Shown piece by piece: positions 1-5,710 of a stretch of 5,711 bases of DNA. The first letter of the stretch is position 1; each line of letters begins with the position of its first letter. The notes beneath the pieces were generated by a model that saw only the letters and a list, made by a program, of their open reading frames with translations, was not told the DNA's origin and made no database searches. Both the position numbers and the translations under genes were made by a program. The DNA is taken from assembly GCA_002334985.1 (NCBI GenBank), contig DDBY01000048.1, forward strand, positions 1 through 5,711, read 5' to 3'. The stretch comes from Micavibrio sp. UBA2020 (GTDB lineage: Bacteria > Pseudomonadota > Alphaproteobacteria > Micavibrionales > UBA2020).

Positions 1-627
1 AATATGATACGCAGCGCCATCACGCAGATTGAAAAACAGGAAGTCGATATCATCATCGGCACGCAGATTGTCGCCAAGGGGCACCATTTTCCCGCGCTGA
101 CGCTGGTCGGCGTGGTCGATGCCGACCTTGGCCTTTCGGGCGGCGATTTGCGCGCGGGCGAGCGTACATTCCAGCTTTTGCAGCAGGTATCGGGCCGTGC
201 AGGCCGCGGCGACAAGCCGGGGCGCGTGTTTTTGCAAACCTATATGCCGGAGCAAAACGTGATACGCGCCCTCGCCGCCGGCGACCGCGACGCCTTTCTA
301 GCCGCAGAAGGGCGGGAGCGTGAACGCGCGGGCATGCCCCCCTTCGGCAAGCTGGCCGCGCTGATTTTACAATCAACCGATGAAATGAAACTCGACCAGT
401 TTTGCCGCGCACTGGCGCAGCGCGCCCCCAGATATGACGATATCCGCGTGCTGGGCCCTGCCCCCGCGCCGATGGCGTTTTTGCGCGGCAAACACCGCCG
501 CCGCTTTCTTATCCGCAGCGGGCGGGACATCAACATGCAGAATTACCTATCGGAATGGCTGGGCGGCATCAAAACAGGCACCAGCATCCAGATGAAAATC
601 GACATCGACCCGCAGAGCTTTTTCTAG
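1..627 (+). CDS. priA: Primosomal protein N' (replication restart helicase PriA), C-terminal part, 5' truncated by window edge
   Basis: This is the last 208 codons of PriA, the 3'-to-5' superfamily 2 DNA helicase that recognises stalled forks and loads the replicative helicase. The frame is open to base 1, so the gene starts upstream; the ATG at position 4 is internal. E. coli PriA is about 730 residues, so roughly 500 residues are missing, including the DNA-binding domain, Walker A/B and most or all of the zinc-binding region. What remains is the end of the helicase core: motif V (GTQIVAKGHHFPALTLVG, about residues 20-37 of the fragment) and motif VI (QQVSGRAGRG, about 61-70) with its arginine finger. 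The C-terminal domain follows, with the family landmarks RAGMPPFGKLAAL, the VLGPAPAPMAFLRGKHRRRF block, and the DIDPQSFF terminus. It ends on TAG at 625-627, immediately before a repeat element, and is convergent with the phosphatase gene. The identification is secure. Confidence 0.96.
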   Translation, partial: NMIRSAITQIEKQEVDIIIGTQIVAKGHHFPALTLVGVVDADLGLSGGDLRAGERTFQLLQQVSGRAGRGDKPGRVFLQTYMPEQNVIRALAAGDRDAFLAAEGRERERAGMPPFGKLAALILQSTDEMKLDQFCRALAQRAPRYDDIRVLGPAPAPMAFLRGKHRRRFLIRSGRDINMQNYLSEWLGGIKTGTSIQMKIDIDPQSFF

Positions 628-638
628 CAACGATGCAA

Positions 639-721
639 GTCATTCCGGCGCAGGCCGGAATCCAGAAACCTCTTCACACAAATATAAGCAGAAACGAGAC
701 GCCGGCCTTCGCGGATGTGAC
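639..721. repeat. Small dispersed repeat element with imperfect terminal inverted repeats ('VIPAQAGIQ' type)
   Basis: This 83-base element fills most of the space between the convergent priA and phosphatase genes. Its left end (639-664) and the reverse complement of its right end (696-721) match at 17 of 26 positions without gaps, including a shared AGGCCGG core and a GTCA outer edge. The left end contains a perfect 8-base inverted repeat, ATTCCGGC at 642-649 and GCCGGAAT at 654-661, around a GCAG loop. When translated, such elements give the spurious peptide VIPAQAGIQ at the left and xTPAFADVT at the right, a signature I recognise from many proteobacterial genomes. There is no coding capacity of its own. 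It is probably a non-autonomous REP/MITE-like element. Only one copy lies in this window, so its dispersed nature is inferred from known families and is not seen here. Confidence 0.75.
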
Positions 722-731
722 GTCTGTTTTT
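697..731 (+). terminator. Possible intrinsic terminator for priA formed by the right end of the repeat
   Basis: AGACG at 697-701 pairs with CGTCT at 721-725 and is followed after one G by five T residues (727-731). A short inner CCG/CGG pairing (702-704 with 712-714) can extend the structure, but with an asymmetric bulge, so the stem is weak. The T-run overlaps the stop codon of the convergent phosphatase gene. The position 70-100 bases after the priA stop suits a terminator, but pairing is imperfect and confidence is modest. Confidence 0.4.
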
Positions 732-1239
732 AAAGTTGCGGCACAAAATGTGCCGTGAGGCGCGTATTTTCCGGCGCCATCAGCGCCCAGTCTTCCGCAT
801 CGGTTTCAAAAACGGCCAGCGTCGCAGGGGCGAAGCCTTCAAGGCTGTCTGCCGCCGCCCCCGCCAGATGCACTGCCAGCTCCAGCGTGCCCGGGTTATG
901 GGCGACCAGCAGCAAACGGTCGAGCTTGCCCGTCACCGCCTGCACATGGCCCAAAAGCGCGTCGGCCGGCGCCAGATAGAGCATGCGCTCGAACCGGCTG
1001 GTAATGGGGTTTTTGCGGTCGCCGAACAGCTCCTCCGCCACCAGCCGTGCCGTCGATACCGTGCGCAGGGCGTCGGATGAGAGGATGAATTCAGGCACCA
1101 TCCCCTGCTCTTTCATGAAACGGCCGACTTCCCGCCCCTCCGCACGGCCGCGGGGGGATAAAACACGGGCATGGTCGCCGTCCTGCAGGCTGCTGCCCGC
1201 TTCGGCTTCGGCATGGCGCAAAAGATACAGCGTTTTCAT
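730..1239 (-). CDS. sixA: SixA-type phosphohistidine phosphatase (histidine phosphatase superfamily)
   Basis: A complete 169-residue protein of the histidine phosphatase (phosphoglycerate mutase-like) superfamily, SixA branch. These enzymes remove phosphate from phosphohistidine on proteins, in E. coli on the phosphotransferase system protein NPr (originally described for ArcB). Visible catalytic residues are the N-terminal LLRHAEAE motif with Arg8 and the nucleophile His9, Arg59 in SSDALRTVSTA, and the second histidine, His114, in LLVAHNPGTLE. The length is close to E. coli SixA (161 residues). There is no signal peptide or membrane segment, so it should be cytosolic. The start at 1239 places the RHA motif seven residues in, as in the family, and has an AAGG ribosome binding site (1244-1247) only four bases upstream. 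It is divergent from ppx and convergent with priA. The true substrate is unknown; the gene symbol reflects family resemblance. Confidence 0.85.
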   Translation of the reverse strand: MKTLYLLRHAEAEAGSSLQDGDHARVLSPRGRAEGREVGRFMKEQGMVPEFILSSDALRTVSTARLVAEELFGDRKNPITSRFERMLYLAPADALLGHVQAVTGKLDRLLLVAHNPGTLELAVHLAGAAADSLEGFAPATLAVFETDAEDWALMAPENTRLTAHFVPQL

Positions 1240-1269
1240 TTGACCTTGTTCGGCGTTATTCCCTATAGA
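1240..1269 (+). promoter_or_regulatory. Predicted sigma-70-type promoter for ppx
   Basis: TTGACC at 1240-1245 (5 of 6 to the -35 consensus) and TATAGA at 1264-1269 (4 of 6 to the -10 consensus) are separated by 18 bases. Transcription would begin near 1276, about 26 bases before the ppx start codon. The -35 box directly abuts the start codon of the divergent phosphatase gene (1237-1239), so it overlaps that gene's leader. No equally good promoter was found for the opposite strand. This is pattern matching only. Confidence 0.5.
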
Positions 1270-1287
1270 AGGGGAGAGTAGCGCACC

Positions 1288-1294
1288 TGAGGAG
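1288..1294 (+). promoter_or_regulatory. Ribosome binding site of ppx
   Basis: TGAGGAG lies seven bases upstream of the ATG at 1302. It is a strong Shine-Dalgarno match and fixes the ppx start, which places the DIGSN phosphate-binding motif about 15 residues from the N terminus as usual for the family. Confidence 0.75.
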
Positions 1295-1301
1295 TATTGT
1301 C

Positions 1302-2786
1302 ATGCCGGAAGCCGTCCCTACGAGAGATTATGTCGCCGTTCTCGATATCGGCTCCAACGCCGTTAGGCTGGTGGTTTTCGACGGCATGAACCGCGTGCCT
1401 GTGAAAATCCATAATGAGCGTGACCTCTGCGGTCTTGGCGCCGACCTTGGCAAAACCGGACGCCTGAATCCCGATGGCGTTGAAAAAGCGATGCAAAGCA
1501 TCGGCCGCTTCGCCGCCCTGATTGCCGCCATGAAAATCAAGGACGTGATGGCGGTTGCGACCGCCGCGCTGCGCGATGCCGCCGATGGCCCCGATTTCAT
1601 TGCCGCAGTGCAAAAAAAATTCGGTCTGCATATCCGCGTGATTGACGGGGAAGAAGAAGCCCGCCTCTCCGCCATCGGCGTCATGATGAACGGCCTCGGC
1701 GAGCGCGGCATCATCGGCGATTTCGGTGGCGGCTCGCTGGAGCTGATATCCGTCAACTATAACGTTGTCGAACACAAACAGAGTTTTCCCGTCGGCTCGC
1801 TCCGTCTGCACGCCGCAGGCGGTGTGGACGCGCAGCGCGCGCTGATTGACAGCCACCTGTCAAAAGCAGATTTTATCCGCGCGGGGGCGGGCGGCGATTT
1901 TTATGTGCTGGGCGGTTCATGGCGCGCGATGGCCAAATTGCACATCCGCATGACAAACCACCCGCTGAAAGTCATGGACCAGTACAGCATGTCCGGCCAT
2001 ACCGCGCTTGAATTCGCACGCAGTCTTTCCGCGCAAAGCCCGCAGGAATTGGAACACAGCGCCCGCATGTCCAAAAAACGCGCGCAGGATACGCATTCCG
2101 CCGCGCTGGCCATGGCCGCCGTGCTTGAAAAAATGCAGCCGGAGCGCGTGATATTTTCGGCCACCGGCCTGCGCGAGGGGTTGATTTACGACGCCCTGCC
2201 GGCGGGCGCGCAAAAGCAGGACGCGCTGACCGCCAGCTGCCGCAAGGTCGCGCTGAAAATCAGCCGTTTCAACGATGTCAAATCCTTTACCCTGATGTCG
2301 GAGTGGATGGCGCCGCTGTTCGCCATGCAGCAGGACAGCTTTACCGAGCTTTTGGAATCCGCCTGCCTGCTCAGCGATACAGGCTGGTTCGAACACGAAG
2401 ATTATCAGGCCGTGCATGCGTTCGAGCGTATTTTGCTGCTGCCACTTTACGGCGTTGACCACACAGGGCGCGCGTTTCTGTCCCTCGCCAACTATGTGCG
2501 TTATGGCGGCACGGGCGAAGATGAAATCGTGGCCGATGCCCGCAACATCCTGACGCGCGGCAGCGTGACGCTGGCGATTATCGCGGGGCTGGGCATGCGC
2601 GTGGCCTATCTGCTGACGGGCGGTGCACTAAACCTGCTGAAAGACACCACGCTGGCCGTCACCGAAGACCAGATTATCCTGCGCCTGAGCGGCAACGCCG
2701 CGGGGCTTAATTCGCCCCTGATTGACGAGGCGATGAAAGACCTTGCCGAAATGCTCGGCCGCGCCTGCCGCGTGGTTTCGGATTAA
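1302..2786 (+). CDS. ppx: Exopolyphosphatase, Ppx/GppA family
   Basis: A 494-residue member of the Ppx/GppA phosphatase family (ASKHA ATPase fold), which removes terminal phosphates from polyphosphate and in some members hydrolyses pppGpp to ppGpp. The N-terminal domains carry the phosphate-1 loop VLDIGSNAVRLVVFDG (13-28), the catalytic glutamate block DGEEEARLSAIG (115-126), and the glycine-rich phosphate-2 loop GDFGGGSLEL (139-148). A conserved ATGLREGLIYD segment (287-297) marks the end of the second domain. The C-terminal helical part includes LSDTGWFEHEDYQAVHAFE (357-375) and GVDHTGRAFLSLANYVRY (384-401). This layout, with SD instead of HD in LSDTGW, is the pattern I associate with alphaproteobacterial Ppx. 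It has its own promoter and strong ribosome binding site, and probably shares a transcript with the small gene six bases downstream. Ppx and GppA activities cannot be separated from sequence alone; no ppk is in the window. Confidence 0.92.
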   Translation: MPEAVPTRDYVAVLDIGSNAVRLVVFDGMNRVPVKIHNERDLCGLGADLGKTGRLNPDGVEKAMQSIGRFAALIAAMKIKDVMAVATAALRDAADGPDFIAAVQKKFGLHIRVIDGEEEARLSAIGVMMNGLGERGIIGDFGGGSLELISVNYNVVEHKQSFPVGSLRLHAAGGVDAQRALIDSHLSKADFIRAGAGGDFYVLGGSWRAMAKLHIRMTNHPLKVMDQYSMSGHTALEFARSLSAQSPQELEHSARMSKKRAQDTHSAALAMAAVLEKMQPERVIFSATGLREGLIYDALPAGAQKQDALTASCRKVALKISRFNDVKSFTLMSEWMAPLFAMQQDSFTELLESACLLSDTGWFEHEDYQAVHAFERILLLPLYGVDHTGRAFLSLANYVRYGGTGEDEIVADARNILTRGSVTLAIIAGLGMRVAYLLTGGALNLLKDTTLAVTEDQIILRLSGNAAGLNSPLIDEAMKDLAEMLGRACRVVSD

Positions 2787-2792
2787 CCCTGC

Positions 2793-3293
2793 ATGACCAA
2801 AAAGCCGCAAACATGGCGGATGAAGCTGGGCGAGGCTGTGAGGCACGCCGTTTTCCCTGCCATTGCCGCACGCGGCTTTGCATCGCCCAAAGATACAGAG
2901 AAAAACTTTCACAGCTTTCAGCGGGCGCGCGCAGACGGCGGATATGACCTGCTCGAAATTCAATTCGACAAAAACGCGCGGCCTTGCTTTTTTATAAACC
3001 TCGGCATCGCGCCAGCGCAAGGGGTAACCCTGCCTGCGCAGGGGCACATAACGGCCGCGGATGTTCGCATTTATCATCTGGCCGTGCAGGCGCGTTTCAA
3101 AAACACCTTCGGCTTATCACGCCTTGCGCGGTGGCTGCGGCCGAAAACCGCCTGCGCAGGTGTCGCGCAGAAGGTGGTCACCGCGCTGGCTGATGCCGAA
3201 AAATGGTTTGCCCATCCGGACGCCTGTCCGTCCACCATTCGCGCGCACGACTATTCTGACATTATTGAAAAAATGAAACAGCGGACGGAATAG
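2793..3293 (+). CDS. Small uncharacterised protein, possibly DUF4304-related
   Basis: A 166-residue protein I do not firmly recognise. It starts six bases after the ppx stop codon, with only a weak CGGA-like ribosome binding site lying across the end of ppx, so translational coupling to ppx is likely. It has no signal peptide or transmembrane segment. The central part, NFHSFQRA (38-45) then YDLLEIQFDKNARPCFFINLG (51-71), has the 'F-x-R ... hydrophobic-x-x-Q-F/K ... F-x-hydrophobic-N-hydrophobic-G' rhythm of DUF4304-type proteins, an uncharacterised beta-rich family. The C-terminal half is rich in basic and aromatic residues (RFKNTFGLSRLARWLRPK, 101-118) and ends in a charged helix. Coding status is supported by tight spacing, same strand, full use of the gap, and a terminator over its 3' end. 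The DUF4304 link is from memory of the pattern and is weak; function is unknown. Confidence 0.8.
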   Translation: MTKKPQTWRMKLGEAVRHAVFPAIAARGFASPKDTEKNFHSFQRARADGGYDLLEIQFDKNARPCFFINLGIAPAQGVTLPAQGHITAADVRIYHLAVQARFKNTFGLSRLARWLRPKTACAGVAQKVVTALADAEKWFAHPDACPSTIRAHDYSDIIEKMKQRTE

Positions 3294-3312
3294 TCCGCGC
3301 CCGCTGTTTTTT
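3276..3312. terminator. Intrinsic terminator for the ppx unit, possibly bidirectional
   Basis: AAACAGCGG at 3276-3284 pairs perfectly with CCGCTGTTT at 3301-3309, and the T-run continues to 3312 (six T at 3307-3312). The 16-base loop contains part of a second perfect inverted repeat, GCGGAC at 3281-3286 with GTCCGC at 3293-3298, which competes for the same GCGG. The 5' arm lies inside the last codons of the small gene. On the minus strand the same arms are followed by a T-rich stretch (3267-3273 as A's on the plus strand), so it could also stop the convergent ankyrin/xthA transcript. Confidence 0.75.
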
Positions 3313-3330
3313 AAACCCTGGAGCCTGATG

Positions 3331-3346
3331 GATTGCGCCGGCAATC
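3331..3346 (-). other. Hairpin overlapping the stop codon of the ankyrin gene
   Basis: GATTGC at 3331-3336 and GCAATC at 3341-3346 form a perfect 6-base inverted repeat with a four-base loop; CCTGAT at 3324-3329 and ATCAGG at 3344-3349 give an alternative outer pairing. It covers the TGA of the ankyrin gene (3345-3347). There is no T-run directly after it on the minus strand, so it is not a classical terminator; it may help termination together with the T-tailed hairpin at 3276-3312 or protect the mRNA 3' end. Confidence 0.4.
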
Positions 3347-4400
3347 AGGGCGCGGGCGGCGGGGCGTTTTTGCGCGCGCGCGGCTTCAGCGTCAGGCCTT
3401 CGGTGCGGTCTTGCAGCTGGCGCTGTTCTTCTTCGGCGACCAGATGCGCGAAATCGTCATCGTTCATCGCCCCTGCGCGGCGGTCATGCGGCGGCAGTTT
3501 TTGCCATGCCGCGCGCAAATCGTCAAAACGCCCGCCCCAGCGCGCCGTATCAAAAACCTTTTTCAGCTGCCCGCGTGCAGAAGCCAGCTGCGCAAGGCTG
3601 CGGCCTTCGCGGTCTTTAAGACCGTAAACATCCTGCACGGTCAGCCCGCCGCCGTATTTTTCCAGCAAATCGAGGGCACGCTCGAACTCATTCAGCTTGA
3701 GCGCCCGCAGCAGGCCGGCTTCGCGCGTGGCGCTGCCGTCCTTTTCACGCCACACTTCGCGCAGCACATCCGGCGCGTCGCGCCCCATCATGTCCAGCGT
3801 CTGGCGGAAATATTCGCGCCGCTCCGCCATCACCATGGCGAGGTATTCAACCACATGTTCATGCTTGTCCGCGCGCGCCAGCGATACCGCGCTGCCGTGC
3901 ATGGCGAAAACATCCGCCCCTGCGGCGGTCAAAGCCTGCACCACAGGCAGATTGCCCGCAAATGCCGCCTTGCGCAGCGCCTGGTCATCATCCGCATGCA
4001 CATCGGCACCGTAGGAAATCAGCAGGTTGACCAATTCAAGACTGCCGCGGTTGGCGGCTTCGATAATCGCTTCGCCTTCGCCGGCGTTGGCATCCGCCCC
4101 CGCACCCAGCAAAAGGGCGGCAGCGTCTTTGTGCCCGCCCTTGACTGCCGTGCGCAGCGCGGCGTTATCGATGGCGGTAACATCCGCCCCCGCATGCAAA
4201 AGAACGGACACCATTTCGGTCTGCCCCATACCCGCGGCAAGGCGCAGGCCTTTGCTATGCGATGCCGACGGGTCGGCGCCGTCTTTGAGCGCGGCTTTGA
4301 GTTTATCAAGGCTGCCCTCGGATACCGCGAGCATGATGCGGTCATCAAGCTGGATTTTCAGCCGCGCCGACCATTCTTCTTCAGGGGAATTGAATGCCAT
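3345..4400 (-). CDS. Ankyrin-repeat protein with an unassigned C-terminal region
   Basis: A 351-residue protein starting at MAFNSPEEEW. The reading frame is open further upstream to 4520, but that part overlaps xthA. The ATG at 4400 has an AAGGA ribosome binding site eight bases away and is therefore preferred. Residues about 20-166 contain five ankyrin repeats with the typical 'A-hydrophobic-x-G-x-x-x-hydrophobic-hydrophobic-x-x-L-L-x-x-G-A-D' pattern, ending near 44, 74, 106, 136 and 166, for example TEMVSVLLHAGADVTA (61-76). A sixth, degenerate repeat without the GAD ending lies at about 168-190. Residues 190-351 are mostly helical and charged, with one ankyrin-like segment, DREGRSLAQLASARGQLKKV (263-282), and a basic, proline-rich tail (KPRARKNAPPPAP). 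No signal peptide or membrane helix is seen, so a cytosolic protein-binding scaffold is likely. Partner unknown. It lies 16 bases downstream of xthA and is probably cotranscribed with it. Confidence 0.88.
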   Translation of the reverse strand: MAFNSPEEEWSARLKIQLDDRIMLAVSEGSLDKLKAALKDGADPSASHSKGLRLAAGMGQTEMVSVLLHAGADVTAIDNAALRTAVKGGHKDAAALLLGAGADANAGEGEAIIEAANRGSLELVNLLISYGADVHADDDQALRKAAFAGNLPVVQALTAAGADVFAMHGSAVSLARADKHEHVVEYLAMVMAERREYFRQTLDMMGRDAPDVLREVWREKDGSATREAGLLRALKLNEFERALDLLEKYGGGLTVQDVYGLKDREGRSLAQLASARGQLKKVFDTARWGGRFDDLRAAWQKLPPHDRRAGAMNDDDFAHLVAEEEQRQLQDRTEGLTLKPRARKNAPPPAP

Positions 4401-4408
4401 CTGCTTGT

Positions 4409-4413
4409 TCCTT
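4409..4413 (-). promoter_or_regulatory. Ribosome binding site deciding the ankyrin gene start
   Basis: On the minus strand AAGGA sits eight bases before the ATG at 4400 and just after the xthA stop codon (4417-4419). It argues against the longer frame that begins at 4520 inside xthA, whose extra 40 residues (cysteine- and arginine-rich, no ankyrin pattern) look like out-of-frame xthA sequence. Confidence 0.7.
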
Positions 4414-4416
4414 TGC

Positions 4417-5223
4417 TCAGGCCGCGGTATCGATATCGACAACGACGGGCACATGGTCGCTGGGCTGCGTCCAGCCGCGCACTTCGCGCAGCACTTGCTG
4501 TTTTTTAAGCATGCCGCCAAGCGGCTTGGTTACCCAGACATGGTCAAGGCGGCGGCCTTTGTCGGCGGCGTCCCAATCGGCGGCGCGGTAGCTCCACCAT
4601 GAATAAAGCTTTTTATCTTCGGGCACGAAACGGCGCACGGCATCTGTCCAGCCAAGGCCGCCGAAAAACTTGCTGAATTTTTCACGCTCGATGGGCGTGT
4701 GCGACACCACATTCTGCATTTTCTTGCTATCCCAGACGTCGTGTTCCAAGGGCGCGATGTTGAAATCGCCCACTGCGACCATGGGCGCTTTCGACGTGCG
4801 TTCGGCCGCAAACCAACCGGTCAATTCATCCACGAAATCCAGTTTATGCTGGAATTTTTCGTTGATGGTGACGTCGGGTTCATACCCGCCTGCGGGGATA
4901 TAGATGTTATGCAGCTCGAACGCCTTGCCGGGCGCTTTGACCTTGGCCGAGATATGGCGCATGTCGTTTTTGCCGCAGCGTTTATAGACTTCTTTTTCCG
5001 ACAACGGATATTTGGAGAAAATGCAAACCCCGTTATACCCCTTCATGCCGGCAAAATGGTGGTGTGTGAAGCCTTTTTCAACAAGAGCATCGACAGGAAA
5101 AAATTCATCCGGTGTTTTGGTTTCCTGAAGACAAAAAACATCCGGCTTCACCTTGCCGATAACTTCGGTCAGAAGCGGCAGGCGCAGGCGCACCGAATTA
5201 ATATTCCACGTCATCAGGCGCAT
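4417..5223 (-). CDS. xthA: Exodeoxyribonuclease III (AP endonuclease, EEP family)
   Basis: A complete 268-residue protein, the same length as E. coli exonuclease III. It cleaves DNA at abasic sites and removes 3' blocking groups in base excision repair, and has 3'-to-5' exonuclease activity on double-stranded DNA. Active-site residues are all present: Asn7 in MTWNINSVR, metal ligand Glu34 in CLQETK, Tyr108 in HNIYIPAGG, Asp153 and Asn155 in VGDFNIAP, Asp227 in RRLDHVW, and Asp256-His257 in PSDHVPVVVD. The start at 5223 puts Asn7 where the family has it, so the next methionine (residue 4) is not favoured. It follows the upstream minus-strand gene after four bases and precedes the ankyrin gene by 16, so it is the middle gene of a likely operon. 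No promoter of its own is evident. Family assignment is secure; it is of the XthA type rather than the Nape or ExoA subgroup only as far as can be judged by eye. Confidence 0.95.
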   Translation of the reverse strand: MRLMTWNINSVRLRLPLLTEVIGKVKPDVFCLQETKTPDEFFPVDALVEKGFTHHHFAGMKGYNGVCIFSKYPLSEKEVYKRCGKNDMRHISAKVKAPGKAFELHNIYIPAGGYEPDVTINEKFQHKLDFVDELTGWFAAERTSKAPMVAVGDFNIAPLEHDVWDSKKMQNVVSHTPIEREKFSKFFGGLGWTDAVRRFVPEDKKLYSWWSYRAADWDAADKGRRLDHVWVTKPLGGMLKKQQVLREVRGWTQPSDHVPVVVDIDTAA

Positions 5224-5227
5224 CAGT

Positions 5228-5710
5228 TTACATCCCCGGCGGTTTCGGCGGCTTTTTTCCGGCGGACGCCGCGTTGTCCAGCGCCTCCAGCGTTTCGCGC
5301 GACTTTTTCAGGGCATCGATAAAAAGCGCATCAAGCGCGGGGTCTTTGCCGCGCACATCTTCAAAGCCGGATTCAAGACCGCGCAGGATGTTCCAGCGTT
5401 TTTGGTGAAAGCCGTCGATTTTCTGGCGGCCAATCATCTGGTCGGTCATGGTCGAAAGGCCTTCGACCATGAAAATACGCTCCGCATCGCGTTTCATCGC
5501 AGCATCGGTTGCATTTGCAGGGTCGGCCAGCGTACGCACAAGGTCAACGGCGCGGTCGCCGAAAGTATGACGCATGAGAGTATCCAGCTCCGCCTCCGCC
5601 ATCAGCGCGCCCTTGGCAGGACCGAGCAGCGCGACAATCACGGATTCCGGCGAGGCGTCAGCACAATGCGTCAGCAGATTTTTCGCGGCCGTCACCGGCT
5701 GGTCGTTCAT
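5228..5710 (-). CDS. Uncharacterised helical protein resembling a degenerate RelA/SpoT-like HD domain
   Basis: A 160-residue protein if the ATG at 5710 is the start; only one base of sequence lies beyond it, so the true start and ribosome binding site cannot be judged and the protein may be longer. The predicted content is almost entirely helical, with a Lys/Pro-rich tail (GKKPPKPPG). Residues about 8-63 follow the rhythm of RelA/SpoT-type HD domains: a first helix, then ESVIVALLGPAKGALMAEAE (22-41), then HTFGDRAVDLVRTLADP (48-64), corresponding to the family's 'ALLHDxxEDT ... FGxxVxxLVxxxT'. Where those enzymes have the metal-binding HD pair, this protein has GP (30-31), so hydrolase activity is doubtful. 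No synthetase domain is present. It ends four bases before xthA and is the first gene of the visible minus-strand cluster. That it is a gene is likely from spacing and lack of alternatives; the HD relationship is a tentative inference. Confidence 0.75.
   Translation of the reverse strand: MNDQPVTAAKNLLTHCADASPESVIVALLGPAKGALMAEAELDTLMRHTFGDRAVDLVRTLADPANATDAAMKRDAERIFMVEGLSTMTDQMIGRQKIDGFHQKRWNILRGLESGFEDVRGKDPALDALFIDALKKSRETLEALDNAASAGKKPPKPPGM

Noticed and set aside
555..758. Short plus-strand open frame across the priA end and the repeat, containing VIPAQAGIQ
   Set aside because: This peptide is the well-known spurious translation of the repeat element; the frame overlaps the priA C terminus and has no family support.
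1263..1856. Minus-strand open frame of 197 codons inside ppx
   Set aside because: It lies opposite the conserved phosphate-binding loops of Ppx and shows no recognisable domain; it is an antisense shadow.
3970..4340. Repetitive look of the ankyrin coding region as a possible DNA repeat or array
   Set aside because: The periodicity is about 90-100 bases and follows the protein repeats, with diverged nucleotides and no conserved spacers; it is not a CRISPR or satellite array.
3333..4508. Long (391-codon) plus-strand open frame opposite the ankyrin gene
   Set aside because: It mirrors the ankyrin gene on the other strand, is rich in Arg, His, Gln and Ala with no domain pattern, and is an expected by-product of GC-rich codon use. 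The ankyrin repeats on the minus strand are unmistakable.
4401..4520. N-terminal extension of the ankyrin protein starting at 4520
   Set aside because: It overlaps the xthA coding sequence, has no ankyrin character, and a good ribosome binding site supports the start at 4400.
4699..5322. Plus-strand open frame of 207 codons opposite xthA
   Set aside because: It runs antisense to the active-site motifs of exonuclease III and into the next gene, with no family resemblance.
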